DNA of 64,000 bases from Acanthacorydalis orientalis. Its lineage: Eukaryota; Arthropoda; Insecta; Megaloptera; Corydalidae. Location: NCBI GenBank assembly GCA_034766995.1, contig CM068314.1:20311701-20375700 (forward strand). The letters run 5' to 3'. Under the pieces are notes generated by a model. It did not search any database. It saw only the letters and a list, made by a program, of their open reading frames with translations, and was not told the DNA's origin. The position numbers were made by a program, and so were the translations under genes. Of the stretch, positions 35,487-48,135 are shown piece after piece (positions within the stretch are counted from its first letter, which is position 1; every line of letters starts with the position of its first letter).

Positions 35487-37180
35487 CATTTAATTTTCAC
35501 CATTTCTTTTATTCAATAATTTTCTCATAATCGGTTTTAAAGTTCATTGTTTTGCAAGAAATAGAGTATAACATTTTTTTAATTTCCTTCATTTTGTAAG
35601 ATAAAGTATGGAAAAATTCGATGAAATTTCTTTTTTTCAGTGAAATATTTTATAAACAATTTTGCAAAATTATGTTTTCAAATATTGTCCTAAAATTACA
35701 TTTCACTTCTTTTCCCCGTTATATGGTTATCTTAAATACTGTTTTCTTTCTTTATGGATAATTTATAATTAAATTCAGTTTTAATACTTTCAAAATTCAA
35801 CTTTTTAGCAAGTTTTTTAATTATTGGAAGAAAAAAATTGGAGATGATTGACGATAATCATAGTGAAATTAAAGATTTCGTATCAAATTTATTATATTTT
35901 ATTTTTCATTTAATAGAATTTTCTACTAATGGAAGTAATTTTGTCTTATGAATTGTTGTTGCTTCTGTTTTTCTTTCTTAATCCTTTGCATCAATTTGGA
36001 TAAAGTTACAAAATATTTTTATTGTTTATGTATCTTAAGTATAGTAACAAGCAAGGATACTATAGTTGACGACATTGGTACGAAATGAGCTACTATGAAA
36101 TATTACTACGAAAATGAATAACTTGCCTGGTATACTTTTTTTCAATATTTAATTTGCTGTGTTTTTTACTGCTTGAAATTTAAATAAAATCTGTTGGGAA
36201 AACAGATGTTAATGTATTAAATTATAAATTACATTTATATTTGTAATAAAATATGTCAAAGTTAAAACGACGTCATTATAGCATTTATAGATATCCAATA
36301 TCATCGTTTTTACATTATTGTATTTTGAATCAAATTTCGTTTAATATGTACGTTTGATTATTTTATAGAACCTGTATAGTGTTTTTATACTTTATTAGAG
36401 TATTAAAATATGTTGTTATTACAACCATAATTAAAAAGAAAACAAAAGCATATTCTTCAGACGCATTCATACTAATTTGAATATTTTGATGGTTCACTGG
36501 TTCAACATATGACGTCATTATTTGGGCGTTTAGTTAGTTCTACTTGATCTTCATGTATATTCGTATGATTGTGTTGTATAGATCATTTTAGTGGGCGATA
36601 TTCGTACAAACTTAACAGTTTGAGTTTAGTGTTTTAAATACTTATTTTTTAAATGGATATGAATACCAATAAAAGAAACTATCTGTGGATGAAGTGTATA
36701 CCGTATTGATTATTGTGGTAAATATGAATCAAACTAAATAACTTTTAAATTAAATCATGAATGCATGAATCATTTCACCATGACATCTTGTGTTATGAGG
36801 GTTACTGAAAGGTAGATATGTGTGCATTTGTCAAAAGTTAGAGTATATTTTTATATTGTAACTTTAAAGTATTTGATTTGTAAAAAAACAGTTAAACACT
36901 ATAGGTGCTTGTGCGTGAAAAAAAATATAATGAAAATAAGTACTTTTTAACTACCTATATTTTTAACTCGTTAGTTAAAAATGTGTTCTTAAAGAAAGAA
37001 AAGGAATATGCTGTGATGGCAAATCTTTTTTTATTTCTAAGTAACAAGTGTTCACTTTGCAAACTTGTAAATTTAATATGCAATTATCACTTTTGTATAA
37101 ATTACATTTAATTTATTATTTCTTTAAAAAATGTGAGTATGATAATTAATATAATTTGTTAACTAAATATTGGGATGGAT

Positions 37181-37182
<2 letters not shown>
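35484..37182. other. AT-rich intronic sequence
   Basis: Nothing recognisable. The 68-codon frame at 36905-37111 is AT-rich and without a known domain. Confidence 0.6.

Positions 37183-37222
<40 letters not shown>
37183..37222. repeat. (TA)n microsatellite
   Basis: About 40 bases of TA after GGATGGATGGA. Confidence 0.95.
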
Positions 37223-37227
<5 letters not shown>

Positions 37228-37645
37228 GATTTCTAAAATAATGGATTTTTTTAATTATGAACATTCTCTTCATTTATCTATGACTTTATCTAGTTCTGCC
37301 TTTATCTCGTTCTTTTTTTTAAAAAAAGAAGAAAATAGATTAATATTTTTAATATTTAATATAGCGTTTGAAAGTCATTTAAAATGTATGATAATTGAGA
37401 ATTATATAATATTTAACACAAATATTTAAAGCATATGAAGGTATTAAATACTTTTAAACATTAATGATTCAAGTACAGCAAGTACCAAGGTAAAATGTTG
37501 TGTATCATTATAGTGTTCAGAAAGAGTAAATATAAAATTCGTGTCAACTAACTATATAGTACAGTCACATCAGATATTCATTATATAATCATATAAGTAT
37601 TTCATGTTCAGTTCGTAAAAAGAGCATAAAGTGACCCTTATTATT
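37223..37645. other. AT-rich intronic sequence with T8A7 junction
   Basis: T8 followed by A7 at 37313-37327, flanked by TTC and GAA so that the palindrome extends. Nothing else is seen. Confidence 0.6.
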
Positions 37646-37649
37646 TTCT

Positions 37650-37870
37650 TCACTGTACGTTATTGTAACATGGCACTCTCATGCAACTTTACACGTATTC
37701 CTTACGTCTTGCGTTGACTGACCATTGCCTCGATTATTCAATCATAATAATCAGGTTTAAAATCTTCCCTTATCCGAGGGGAGTTTGTAAAATCGACTAG
37801 CTACTGCATTGCATGTCGAGACAAGTTTTACTTGTTCCCTCCCGCTTTCGTTCAGTATTGTATTCTAGGG
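37650..37870. other. G+C-richer block
   Basis: Contains TTCCCTTATCCGAGGGGAG (37767-37785) and TGTTCCCTCCCGCTTTCGTT (37834-37853). No open frame. Possibly regulatory. Confidence 0.25.
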
Positions 37871-38335
37871 TGATTTTTGTTTAGTTATTACTGTATTTGA
37901 AGGGAGTTATATTACATCGTGACCTGTGATGAATGTATTTTTTCTGTGACGAATTTTCATTTTTAATGTCATGTTTGAACACAAATTAATTACGCTTATA
38001 GTAATGAACATATGAGAATACTTTTGCATTTAAGTTGTAGTACAGTTAAAGGACACAAGAAGTTTTATGACAGCGTATAATTTTTTTTAATAATGTTACA
38101 TATCTTTTAATATCGTGGCATTAAAAATGTGTACGTTTATGTATTTTAATTATGTTAAGTAGCAGGTTGATGATATTGAAAATCAGTTGTTATTTGAAAA
38201 GTGTAGTTGGGCATCGTTTATACTATTTTGATATCTATCAGATGTATTTGTTTTAATATAGCCATATATATATATATATATGTATATATGTTCATATACA
38301 TATATTACTGAGTGTAGACACCAAAGGCTAAACTC
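37871..38335. other. AT-rich intronic sequence with short TA tract
   Basis: TA/TATG/CATATA tract at about 38262-38305. Nothing else is seen. Confidence 0.6.
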
Positions 38336-38725
38336 TGGATTGAAGTGAATACGAACACGACGGTTGTGTTTCTATTATCCCCGCACCTCATCCCCATGGG
38401 CTCTACTATGTTTCCGACCGGATCACCCCGTCCTTTGCTTTATTGCAGGCCGCACGTTTCTCCCCTTACCATTCTACATCCCAAACCATGTCTTCAGTAC
38501 TTCTCAGTCATCGAAGATGCTTTCCTTTGCTAAAAGGAAGCATAGCATTGGATCTTCTACCGTTATAAACCCAACCAACAGGCTGAGAAATGGTACGAGT
38601 AATGACAAAAAGTTTAGCAATCCGTGAACGAAGTAGGATATTCTCGCATTGCGAGTGATAATGCCGTCTTTGTTGCTTTTCAGTTCTCTATTTTGACATT
38701 TTGGTTCGCTGTCCTTCACATACAC
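38336..38725 (+). other. G+C-rich island with acceptor-like site and 87-codon frame
   Basis: CCTTTGCTTTATTGCAG ends at 38448 and is a good 3' splice site. A weak donor ATG|GTACGA lies at 38593, which would give a 144-base exon. The plus frame 38364-38627 runs through it and ends with a basic, serine-rich tail (KMLSFAKRKHSIGSS). I recognise no family. It may be an alternative 5' exon, a processed fragment or a chance open frame in a C-rich block. Confidence 0.25.
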
Positions 38726-39705
38726 GTATAATTTTTCTCTGTCTAAAAGTCATTTTGACGTTGCCGTATTTTTACTTAATGCACCATTGCGACGTTGTCG
38801 GATTTAACGTTGATACAAACACTTCGCATAAGATATATTTGTGTCTGTGTTCATAGAATATGTTCAGTACATTTTACCTATATTTATTTTTACATATTTT
38901 CAATTCCTCATAGAAATATATTCATATTTTTTTGAACGCCTGTGCTGTTCTATTTTTTTCATATTTCTTTTAAACATATTGTAAGACTCCTACGATTGTG
39001 TATAAATCGTATTGTTGGAAATTATTGATTTTGTGTACTTTGTATGTTTTATTGAAATCGTTCGCTTACTGTTTATCTGTAATAATTTTTTAAATGACTT
39101 TTAACCCATCAATTCTACTTAATTTATTTTTTTTTACATTTTTATCTAAAGACGTAAAAAATGATTACAGATCATAAATATATTGATTATTGCCTTCTTT
39201 AAAAAAAATTTATTCTTTTCACAATAAATATTTCAAATTGTTTGAATTTACAAATACTTGTCATTACATGTATTTTCAATTTTATAACAGAAAAACAAAC
39301 TACGATGCATAAATTTCTAACGAAATATTTATAATTAGGTCATAATCGCAGTTCGTCAATTCTGGACGAACATTGTGAATGAGAAAGTTTATATTAAGCT
39401 GTATTTCTTTAATGTTTGTATTTGTTATGCGAGTGATATATGAACGAAACGCGTTGGTCCGATGAAAGAACACTATAGACGATGAAAGGTAAATGTAATA
39501 TTCACTCTTCAAACAATACTATCGTGAGCCTATACAGTTTAAATTGTATTTGAAAAATATTTCTGGAAACGAAATTATTTTGAAAAATTCGTTACACTCA
39601 AAAACAAATTATATGCTGTTTTCCGAAATGTTTAAACTTGTCAAATATTCTATGCAATTCGATGAACTTAATAATAATATGTATATAAATAAATAAATAA
39701 AACAT
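38726..39705. other. AT-rich intronic sequence
   Basis: Starts with a small CpG cluster (GACGTTGCCG at 38758-38767, GCGACGTTGTCGG at 38789-38801), then plain AT-rich sequence. The 70-codon minus frame at 39300-39512 is featureless. Confidence 0.5.
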
Positions 39706-39709
39706 TCAT

Positions 39710-39970
39710 ATTGTTACGCGTATTTGTGGAACACGATCGGCGAGTAGTCGTAACATCGCTGCAGCGTGTGCCGCGACCACTGACAACAATTCATAAAACA
39801 ACCGCGCGCTGCCACTTGCAGCGAGCAAGTGAGCCACTGACCGACCGAGCGAGGAAGCATCGTCGGCTGACGGCAATTGCCGCCGCAGCCGCTGTCGTAA
39901 TCGTTCTGTCAACGACGCAACGTGCGTTTATAGTCGTTGTCGTTCAGGTTGAACGATACGTCATAGGAAT
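39710..39970. promoter_or_regulatory. CpG-rich island
   Basis: One of the most G+C-rich blocks in the window, with GCTGCAGCGTGTGCCGCGAC (39759-39778), ACCGACCGAGCGAGG (39839-39853) and GCCGCCGCAGCCGCTGTCG (39879-39897). Frames of 68 (minus) and 119 (plus) codons are open. The plus frame runs on into AT-rich sequence and lacks a known domain. Best read as an enhancer or promoter. Confidence 0.4.
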
Positions 39971-41470
39971 ATATTTCATTGATTACATTTACGTATTTGA
40001 TTTGTACATGTACTATTTCATATTAATATTTTTATTCGTCGTCTTAAAATGTTATTGCAACAAAAGTTAAAGTTCTTTTATATATGTATTTATATATGTG
40101 TGTGTGTATGTACTTTTAACTTTTGAAGATAAAAATCTTCCTCGAGATAAATAAGTTTAAAAATGTATTACAATTATTTAATTGTAGTAACGGGTATTTA
40201 TAAATTATGCAGTATTTACTAACTTAATGGCAGTGGATGAGAATGTAGCCTACACTAGATATAAGTATTTAAAGGGAGTAACTATACATTTAACTGGTCT
40301 GCTTATATTAAAAAATCTATTTTTTTTCAAATAAAGTAAATTTTTCCACTTAATCGAACGGCTTTATCAAAGTGAAAATTCTATCTTTTGTTTATTCTAC
40401 TGTTGAATTTTTTAATATTTTTATTTTTTGTAATATAATATGAATTATAATAACTAACTAATATAACTCTATGTGATGAAAATACAACATGAACCAAAGA
40501 TACGTTAAAAAAAGAAAATAGATAAAATATCGCTGATTATTTTATTTTAATCACTCTATTTTCGTACAATCAAACTTGTTAAAGTAACTTTCGTTTTATG
40601 GCGATTTATATTAAAATATTTATTTTGACTGTCTTCGTCTAATTATTATTCAGTCATATTTTGTAGTCTTTCTAGAACGTTATCAAAATAACAATTATCG
40701 TACCTAATTGTAGAGGGATTGCTCTTTGTCTTTTTTATTTTAATAATAAATCATTTGAACTTTTAAGTTTATTAAGTTTTTTTTTGATAAAACTACTTAT
40801 TACCGTTCTTCTCATACAATCCGTAATTTTAATTTTTTGTGTTTGACGTAGCATTATTTATGTGTACTATTTTAATGAGAATAATTAAATCATTTTTATA
40901 AATTTTATCTCGACAGTGTTTTTGTTAGACAACGAATTAATGAACTTGCATAGTTGGCTGTGTGAACGTTTAGCGAATACGACCTGAATGATATTATTTC
41001 GATCGATTACGAACAGTAGTCAGTTCATGCAAATATGCAGTTTGTCTGAATAAAGCTTAGTTGTCGATAGTGCATCGAATGTGCAGGCAAGGTTTTATAG
41101 AGAATCGGCGAAATTTCATGTATTTTAGTAAAAAAATACATCATTTATTTCATGTGGATGATTATTTAATATGAATTTTTTGAATACTTTGTTTTTTTTT
41201 ATCTATTTATGTATGAAGCCAGTATATCAATCTATTTTCGTTTACAGATTAAAAAAAAATTTTGTTACTCTCCTCAAAATTAATAATGTTTTTGTTTCGT
41301 TTCGGTTGTATTAATATTGTTTTAGTCGTATGACTGCGAATCACAAGGTTATTGTTATTAACATTCGTTACTGTTCGCAACATGTACATTTTTTAATTTT
41401 CATTAAAACTAGAATTGTTTATCTGTCCTATTTAAATCTCAGAAATGCTGTATAACGTATATTCTTTGAA
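39971..41470. other. AT-rich intronic sequence
   Basis: No repeat or exon recognised. 40930-41110 is slightly richer in G+C (contains TTATTTCGATCGATTACG at 40994-41011). Confidence 0.55.
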
Positions 41471-41474
41471 TACT

Positions 41475-41765
41475 ACTATTTAATCATGAACCGTGCGACT
41501 AGCGGGCGGAGCACGCAAGGCAACATCGCACTACCGCCAGCTGATAGCTCGCGTCTGGGTGCGGGGTTTGAGACGTGCGGAATCACTGGCGGTGTGGCGC
41601 GCGACGTTGCCATGTAGACGATCCGTCGCAGAACAGTTCTGTCTGCTTTCTGGTTTGGAGTGAATGGCATTGCAAGGTCTGCGTCGGACCGAGCAGGGTG
41701 TTGTGTGTTGTGCGCGCTCTGCGGCACACACAAAACAGCTGAACGACGCGCGATATATTATACGC
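41475..41765. promoter_or_regulatory. CpG-rich island with GCCAT motif
   Basis: Contains CGCGACGTTGCCAT at 41600-41613, 13 of 14 bases the same as 21133-21146, plus AACAGTTCTGTCTGC and a CpG-dense left half. Three overlapping minus-strand frames of 66-85 codons are open in different registers, which argues for base composition, not coding. Candidate regulatory element. Confidence 0.4.
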
Positions 41766-43500
41766 CTGGCAAATGAAAAATACTTTTAATAGACATACGT
41801 CATCTTGTTTATAAATTAACACTGTTTTACCGACCACATCGGATAATAAAATTTCACGTGAAAATGAGATACACTAAATATGTTATTAGACGTGAATGGT
41901 GTTTGCATTTGAGAATTGTACAATTGTAAAACGCTTTTCGTGTATTATTGATGATATGGTATGCTGTACACGAAATTTAGAAGTATATTTTTAAAATGTT
42001 CTAAACCAAACGTCTAGATTTAAAATAAAATTTAGTTTTTCTAATTCAACAAGTGTGTGACAGTGAAAATATGTTGTCGAAATACTCTTATTCAATTGTA
42101 TATAAATTATAATGAGGAAAAAATGTTACAGAATAATAAAAATTGACTTTAAATAATTTTATTTCATTTCGTTTTTTAAAGTAAATTTCTTCAGATTAAA
42201 AAATAAAAATATTAGAAAATTATTTAGTTTGAAGGAACTGAATGTGTATTTAAATATAATTTGTGTATTAAAATTGTGTAAATTCGCATACATCTGTGAT
42301 ATTTTTTTATCAGAACTTCAAGATAAATACATTCGTCGTTTTCCAAATTCCAATTACATACTTTGAGGTACATTATTATAAATAAATATTCACTTCCTAC
42401 ATAACTAATTATAGAGTGTCTTCTTGTAAATGGTTTTATAATTATTTTTTGTGCTGGACATAAACGTAAAAAATGTCGATCGTGTTAAAATATTGGTTTA
42501 CAGATGTTACATTTGTAAATTCTGACAATGCAATTTTTTTTTTGTTGATATCATTGGCTGAACTTCGATAATCATCGCCATGATTCGTCGATAAATACAA
42601 AATCAGCAGTGCTTGCCTGCTGCTGATTGGTACATATCCATTATTTCCTTTAAATCTGTGATAATATTGAATGGTTTATTTAAATTGAGCTCTCTAATAT
42701 CAAAGCTAGTCTCGTTTTTATAATATTCCGTTTATTATTCAATTTAAGTAATTTAATGATATTTTGGAGAATATTGTGTACTTTACTGACGCAAATTAGT
42801 TTTATTCAAACTCTGTGCGAACTGACTGATTATTGATTTTTTTGTTTAATAAAACATTGGAGTTTAATTGATTTATTTATACGAATAACTTATTAATAAT
42901 TTAAATACGAGTAATATATGCGGCAAGAACAATGAAAACAAGGTGAATAAAAAAAGTGTAAATCGTATATTTAAAAATGTAAATGTACCAAATAAATGCT
43001 ACTTTGTAATTTGGAAAATCATAAATATTGTGATTTTTCATATTGAAAGTTATTACAAATTTCAAGTGTAATCAACATTATTGCTCGACAGTAAAGTGTG
43101 TTTTGTAGAAAATATAAATTATAGTTTATATACAACATTACTTTCATGTATAACAATTGTTACAAGTCCATTTCAAATACTCTTTTTATAATTTTTATGA
43201 TTAATAAATGTGCGTATAATGTCAAACATAGCAACAAAATAGTTGTGTAGTTTAACTGCGGTTGAAAATAATTCGTTTCCAATCAGAGTCTGACATTTTC
43301 TTACAATTGTGCTTCTTGACATGGATATATACAGCTTTCGGTCAATATGAATAATGTAGGTCAACGTACGTATTTTTCATAAATACGGACAGTAAATATC
43401 ATGTAAAAGTAAATCTTGTTAACAACTTGATAATTGAATTTTTGCATGTAATAAAAGTTAATGAAATAGTTCGGCGAACGAATGAATTTTTAATTGTTTA
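41766..43500. other. AT-rich intronic sequence
   Basis: TCAGCAGTGCTTGCCTGCTGCTGA (42602-42625) is a small near-palindromic stem. Nothing else is recognisable. Confidence 0.55.
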
Positions 43501-43720
43501 TAAAGTGGTAAAAACGTACTTTCAGTGTTGTCAAAAAATCAGTATTTTCTATATTAAGTTTTGTATTTGAGTTTAGTATTAGTGGATGTTCGAGTGATAA
43601 AATGTGTCTCGGTGTGAAAAGTCTCGTTAATTGTGACCTGTCGCAAATATTTGTGAATTTTTATTTGACGCCTGTTTAATATAAACGCACCTTTTGCGGG
43701 TGTGTGTACGTTTTTTTAGT

Positions 43721-44143
43721 ATGTGTCAGTGTTCCGAAGATCTTTATAGTTTGACTTCGAAATTATATCTGGTTACGGCGAAGAAATTTATTAACGCGTA
43801 CGTGCAACTTGTAAATGCGCTGAAAGAAGAAAGAAATTCACAAATATGCTTCTTTAGTACAAGAAGTAATCTGAATATTTTTTTTACGTTCAAGTCGACA
43901 GGATATTTGTTCTGTGTGTGCGATACCATCTTTTTACGGGAGTGTTGTAGTAGTGTATCTGACGTTAGTGGACGTCTACCATTGTCGGTGTCGTTGATTA
44001 GAACGCTGCCGACATCAGAGGCGCCAACGTCGACGTCGTCTTATTGTTATCATGGATGGAATGCTACGAGCGCTTTTACTTCATTATTGGCATTTTCAGA
44101 AGGTATTGATCTTGTTAAAATATGTCGAATGCTTATATATTGA
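43721..44143 (+). CDS. Candidate alternative exon or small gene, 140 codons, unrecognised
   Basis: A strong acceptor, GTACGTTTTTTTAG, ends at 43719, two bases before the ATG at 43721. The frame is then open for 140 codons in sequence that is only moderately G+C-rich. The N-terminal third contains a plausible amphipathic segment (SKLYLVTAKKFINAYVQLVN, then ALKEERN). The remainder is Ser/Thr-rich and contains a cysteine cluster. An in-frame ATG also lies upstream at 43694. I see no strong donor inside, only AAG|GTATTG at 44102. No family is recognised. It could be an alternative first or internal exon, a non-coding exon, or chance. It is the longest non-repetitive open frame in the window. Confidence 0.3.
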   Translation: MCQCSEDLYSLTSKLYLVTAKKFINAYVQLVNALKEERNSQICFFSTRSNLNIFFTFKSTGYLFCVCDTIFLRECCSSVSDVSGRLPLSVSLIRTLPTSEAPTSTSSYCYHGWNATSAFTSLLAFSEGIDLVKICRMLIY

Positions 44144-44198
44144 AATAGTGTACATGATACATTTTTTTTAAAAAAATAGTACGCGATATGAATTCTGC

Positions 44199-44205
<7 letters not shown>

Positions 44206-44250
<45 letters not shown>
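44206..44250. repeat. (TA)n microsatellite
   Basis: About 45 bases of TA; a T8A7 junction at 44162-44176 lies just upstream. Confidence 0.95.
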
Positions 44251-44253
<3 letters not shown>

Positions 44254-46366
44254 ACATCATACATACATATACACATACATAATGATACATGCAATTTCAG
44301 TTATTTGAGCGAATATCAATAAAATCGTTTAAAAATCATAACTTCAATATTAAACGACTATTAATATTTTTATAAGTTGAACTATACAATTTTTTTCCAT
44401 GTAATTTCATTTTTCAAATACCGAAACATTGCACAAACTAACGTTAGTTTTTTGTAATACGAACATATATCTGTTTGTAATAAATATTTGACTTAATGTT
44501 TATTTCGTTGATATCCTGTACTATAAACAGTAACGGCATTAAAATAATACACAACCGTTTTTGACGCGTAGCGATTCAGTTTTGTACGTGTATATTGTAT
44601 TTAACAACACATCTGTCTTTGGATAGACTGTTATACCTTCATTCCAACAAGCTAGGTTCAGTTTTACTATACATAATACGACAAAGATGTACATAGTATA
44701 ACTATTTCATTTATAGACGATTTCTTTAATTACAATGTTGCCGGTTTTCGCTCTGCCATTGTAGAGAAATTTTAGCGTTTACAGTTTACATATTTTTATA
44801 TGATCACGGTAGTACATTGCTGTGTTATTTTTTGTATACTAGTCACTAGGCGACCATACTGTTCTTATTTAATTACAAATTAAGACGGAGTCGACGTTGT
44901 AGGAAAATTTTAATGAATTTTATAATTAAATGTTCGTAGTTTATAGTGCTCACTACATTTTCGTATTTAATGTATACTACGAAAAAAATCGTTTATTTAG
45001 ATATCTAATACATTATCCATAATGATATAATATACATGAATAAATGAATGCATTTTATTATTTAGTTACTATTAAGCTATTATCAAGTAGGTTTGTTTTA
45101 TTAATCTAATTTTGTTATAATTTTCAAAGTTAAAATTGCGAAAAACTAATCATGGTAATAAATCAAATAATGTATTTTTGTAAATATTATTTTTAATAAA
45201 GATAAGTATTATGTTCAGTCTAGATTTTCGTATTATAGTATCATTTCCTATTATTAATTATTATTATAATTGTTTCCGTTATTATATTCATTGTGGCATT
45301 CATCGAAAAATAAAGTACAAAAAAACTTATTTCATATACCACATAACTTTTGAGAAAAATGAATCAATTTTAGGTAATTTTTTTGTTTAAATTTAGTTAC
45401 TTTTATTTTCGTGCATTTTTCTGTAGTTAATTTGTTTTAATAATTTAAATATTTAAATGTATGTGTGAATGCAATTATAGATATTCGTGTAAAAGAATAT
45501 AATTTAATTTATAAAGTTAGCACAATTGGATATACGATTGAATTTTGTCATATCCTTGTATTTTATGCAGTTGATGTAGTTATTTAAATTATAATTTATT
45601 GTACAGGAAAAATATGATTCTAAATGAAGGTTTTATTGCATTGAAAAAATAATAACCTAAACAGTATATGAGGTTATTATAAATAAAAATAGAAAGTATT
45701 CAATATAATTTAGTGTCTTTTATTAATAAATAGTCATGTATTGATATTATTTTTTTTAAAAAAATTCACAACAGTTGTTCAATACAAAATATATACGAGA
45801 TTAACTCCATATCCATATCTGAGTAAAGAAATATAGACTAATTTCACATTTTGTAGTCAAAAGTGCTTAAGATTTTCATTTAAAACGTTTACATTTTGTT
45901 CAAGATTTCAGTGAAAAAAAAAAACTTTCTACCCCACTATGATTATATTAATAAACCGGTTTTGATATTTCACCGTTGACTGCACATTATTGTATTGGAA
46001 TTATGTTAACCATCTGCCAAGCTTTGCTTTTTCTAACTGATATAAATACATAAAATTTGTTCTTATTACAAGTTATCGTTTTCTCTAAAAAATAAAATAT
46101 ATTTATGATATAGAGTTCCATTACTACTTGTTCCAAAGAAAAAATAAATTGCTGTGTACTTTTATTAATTTTGATTTATTTTTTTAACAAAATCTAGAAT
46201 TCATTTATTTTTATTTAACTTATGGTCTTACTTCTTAAATTTTAACGTTTATGTTGGTGTGTATTAGGAGATCTGTAAGTTCTTAATTGAAAAATTATGT
46301 ATAAAAAAATGAATGTTTAATAAAGTGAGTGAAGATGTATGCTGTTTTTGGTTTCGTTTGTCAAGA

Positions 46367-46369
<3 letters not shown>
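44251..46369. other. AT-rich intronic sequence
   Basis: Another T8A7 junction lies at 45750-45764. Nothing else is recognisable. Confidence 0.6.

Positions 46370-46411
<42 letters not shown>
46370..46411. repeat. (TA)n microsatellite
   Basis: About 42 bases of TA. Confidence 0.95.
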
Positions 46412-46413
<2 letters not shown>

Positions 46414-47139
46414 TTTGAAATGGTAGCAAAGTAGTATCAAAGGGTTATATTCAAAATTTAATTTTCAATTTCTTAAAATTAGACCCTTGACAGAGACTGA
46501 TTTATAAATTGGATGTCGGTTAGCATAAAATGTTAAGAACCGCCGATTTGAACGTGACAGATATTGATTTTCTCTTTTAGAGTGTGTTGCGTTCTTTTTT
46601 ATAATATTTTCATATAACGCCCGTTTATATATAAATATTATTATTGACAAGATTTTTGGATAAATAGGAATGCAAATAATTAGATTTGTAGATATTTTTC
46701 TTTACTCAGTACTTAATTTGTTTTCGTAAAAATCTAGTCAATAAAAGATGAACATTTAAAAATATTATATTAAATAAGTTTATTATCAGTCAAAAGTACT
46801 GCAAATATTTAAATTTAATTTTTGATTATATTTACCATTTTATCTTACGGTGTGAGGAAAAATATAAATATTTAATTTACACACACTTCATTCCTTTATT
46901 ACTTTTAGATAAGATTACTTACCTACATAAGATTATGTTCGTATGTACCTTTAAATATGTTTCTAATTGATAGTTTTTTAAATAATTTTTAATACAGAAT
47001 AAAATATAACGTTATTGTAATATTCAGACAGGTATCCACATTTTCAATTGTTAACAGTTCCTTAATGTGGTAAATTATTCATAAATATTAATATCTTTTT
47101 TTATACAAGATTAATTGTACCATACGGTGTTCGGTGTTT
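46412..47139. other. AT-rich intronic sequence
   Basis: A minus-strand donor lookalike (TAG|GTAAGT, complement of 46915-46923) has no pyrimidine tract. Nothing else is seen. Confidence 0.6.
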
Positions 47140-47450
47140 AAAAACCAATTTGCGAAAACAAAACACTAACCACTGTGAAATTAGTCATTAGACAAGTGAC
47201 GTAAGAGTTTGGCAACGAACGATATGGTTGTTGAGAGTGAACGCTTCTCAATGTTGTGGTGTGTCTGACCCACTCAAAAATAGAAAACACGTTCTTTTAA
47301 GCTAGAACATGGGAAATTATAGTCGAGTGATTCGTTTGCCTGACTTATTCTCGTCTATAGTGAACTTCCTTTTCTTTCAGTAAGATATCAACGTCCAAGA
47401 ATATTTCTGCATACAGTGTTGCCAACGTTACAGTACATCTGTGTGCATTC
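47140..47450. other. G+C-richer block with bZIP-like site
   Basis: TGACGTAA at 47197-47204 matches a CREB/ATF-type element, and TAACCACTGTG nearby (47168-47178) a Runt-type core. No open frame stands out. Candidate enhancer. Confidence 0.3.
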
Positions 47451-47672
47451 ATTAAAATGGATATGCTTTAAAATGTAATCGTATTATTTTTTTCCGTGAA
47501 TTGAAATTGATAAATGGTATGTATTGTGTTACTTTTTTTCAATATTTGTGTTTTAATTTATAGTTGAAAGTTTTTGTTGAGTATAATTGTTTCAATTTAG
47601 ATATTAAAAGTGTTTACTAGTTTGAGGAACTTCTTTTCAAATTACAATCTATTTTATAGTTAATGAAACACA

Positions 47673-47710
<38 letters not shown>

Positions 47711-47855
47711 CATTTCTACTCTGATATAATTTATAAATAAATATTGTTAACAATTTATACCCATCTTGTTTTTCGTACTCATTTCATAATTAGTTTACTT
47801 TGTATGGTCATTGTCGGATCGAATAAGTCGAACGAGTGAAATATGTATGTGCTTT
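47451..47855. other. AT-rich intronic sequence with short TA tract
   Basis: TA run at about 47679-47705. Nothing else is recognisable. Confidence 0.6.
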
Positions 47856-48135
47856 ATTTGTTTCTGTTGTGTGTTTAATCGATTAACCGAGTAGTTCGAC
47901 ACATAAGATTGTTGGATAGTGAGGGAAGAAGTAAAGTTAAAAGCAGCCGACAGTGCAACGGATAGATGGCTGTCCAAGCACTGCAATGGCACTGGTTGTT
48001 GCGAATTTAGTTACAGATTATTTCGTATTTTGTTCGTAATCGCTCGTAATGATTCGCGTTTCTAAACGGAACTAGAAAGGATATCCGGTTTTTGAACGCT
48101 TTTGCGACAATTAACATCGATTGTTTTGCACGTCC
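47856..48135. other. G+C-richer block
   Basis: Contains GAAAGGATATCCGGTTTTTG (48074-48093) and TTCGTAATCGCTCGTAATG (48032-48050). The 65-codon minus-strand frame at 47795-47992 shows no known domain. Confidence 0.25.

Noticed and set aside
41476..41837. Three overlapping minus-strand frames
   Set aside because: Frames in different registers are all open in a CpG-rich block, which indicates composition, not coding.
46912..46926. Minus-strand TGTAG|GTAAGT
   Set aside because: No pyrimidine tract on that strand and no gene recognised in that orientation.
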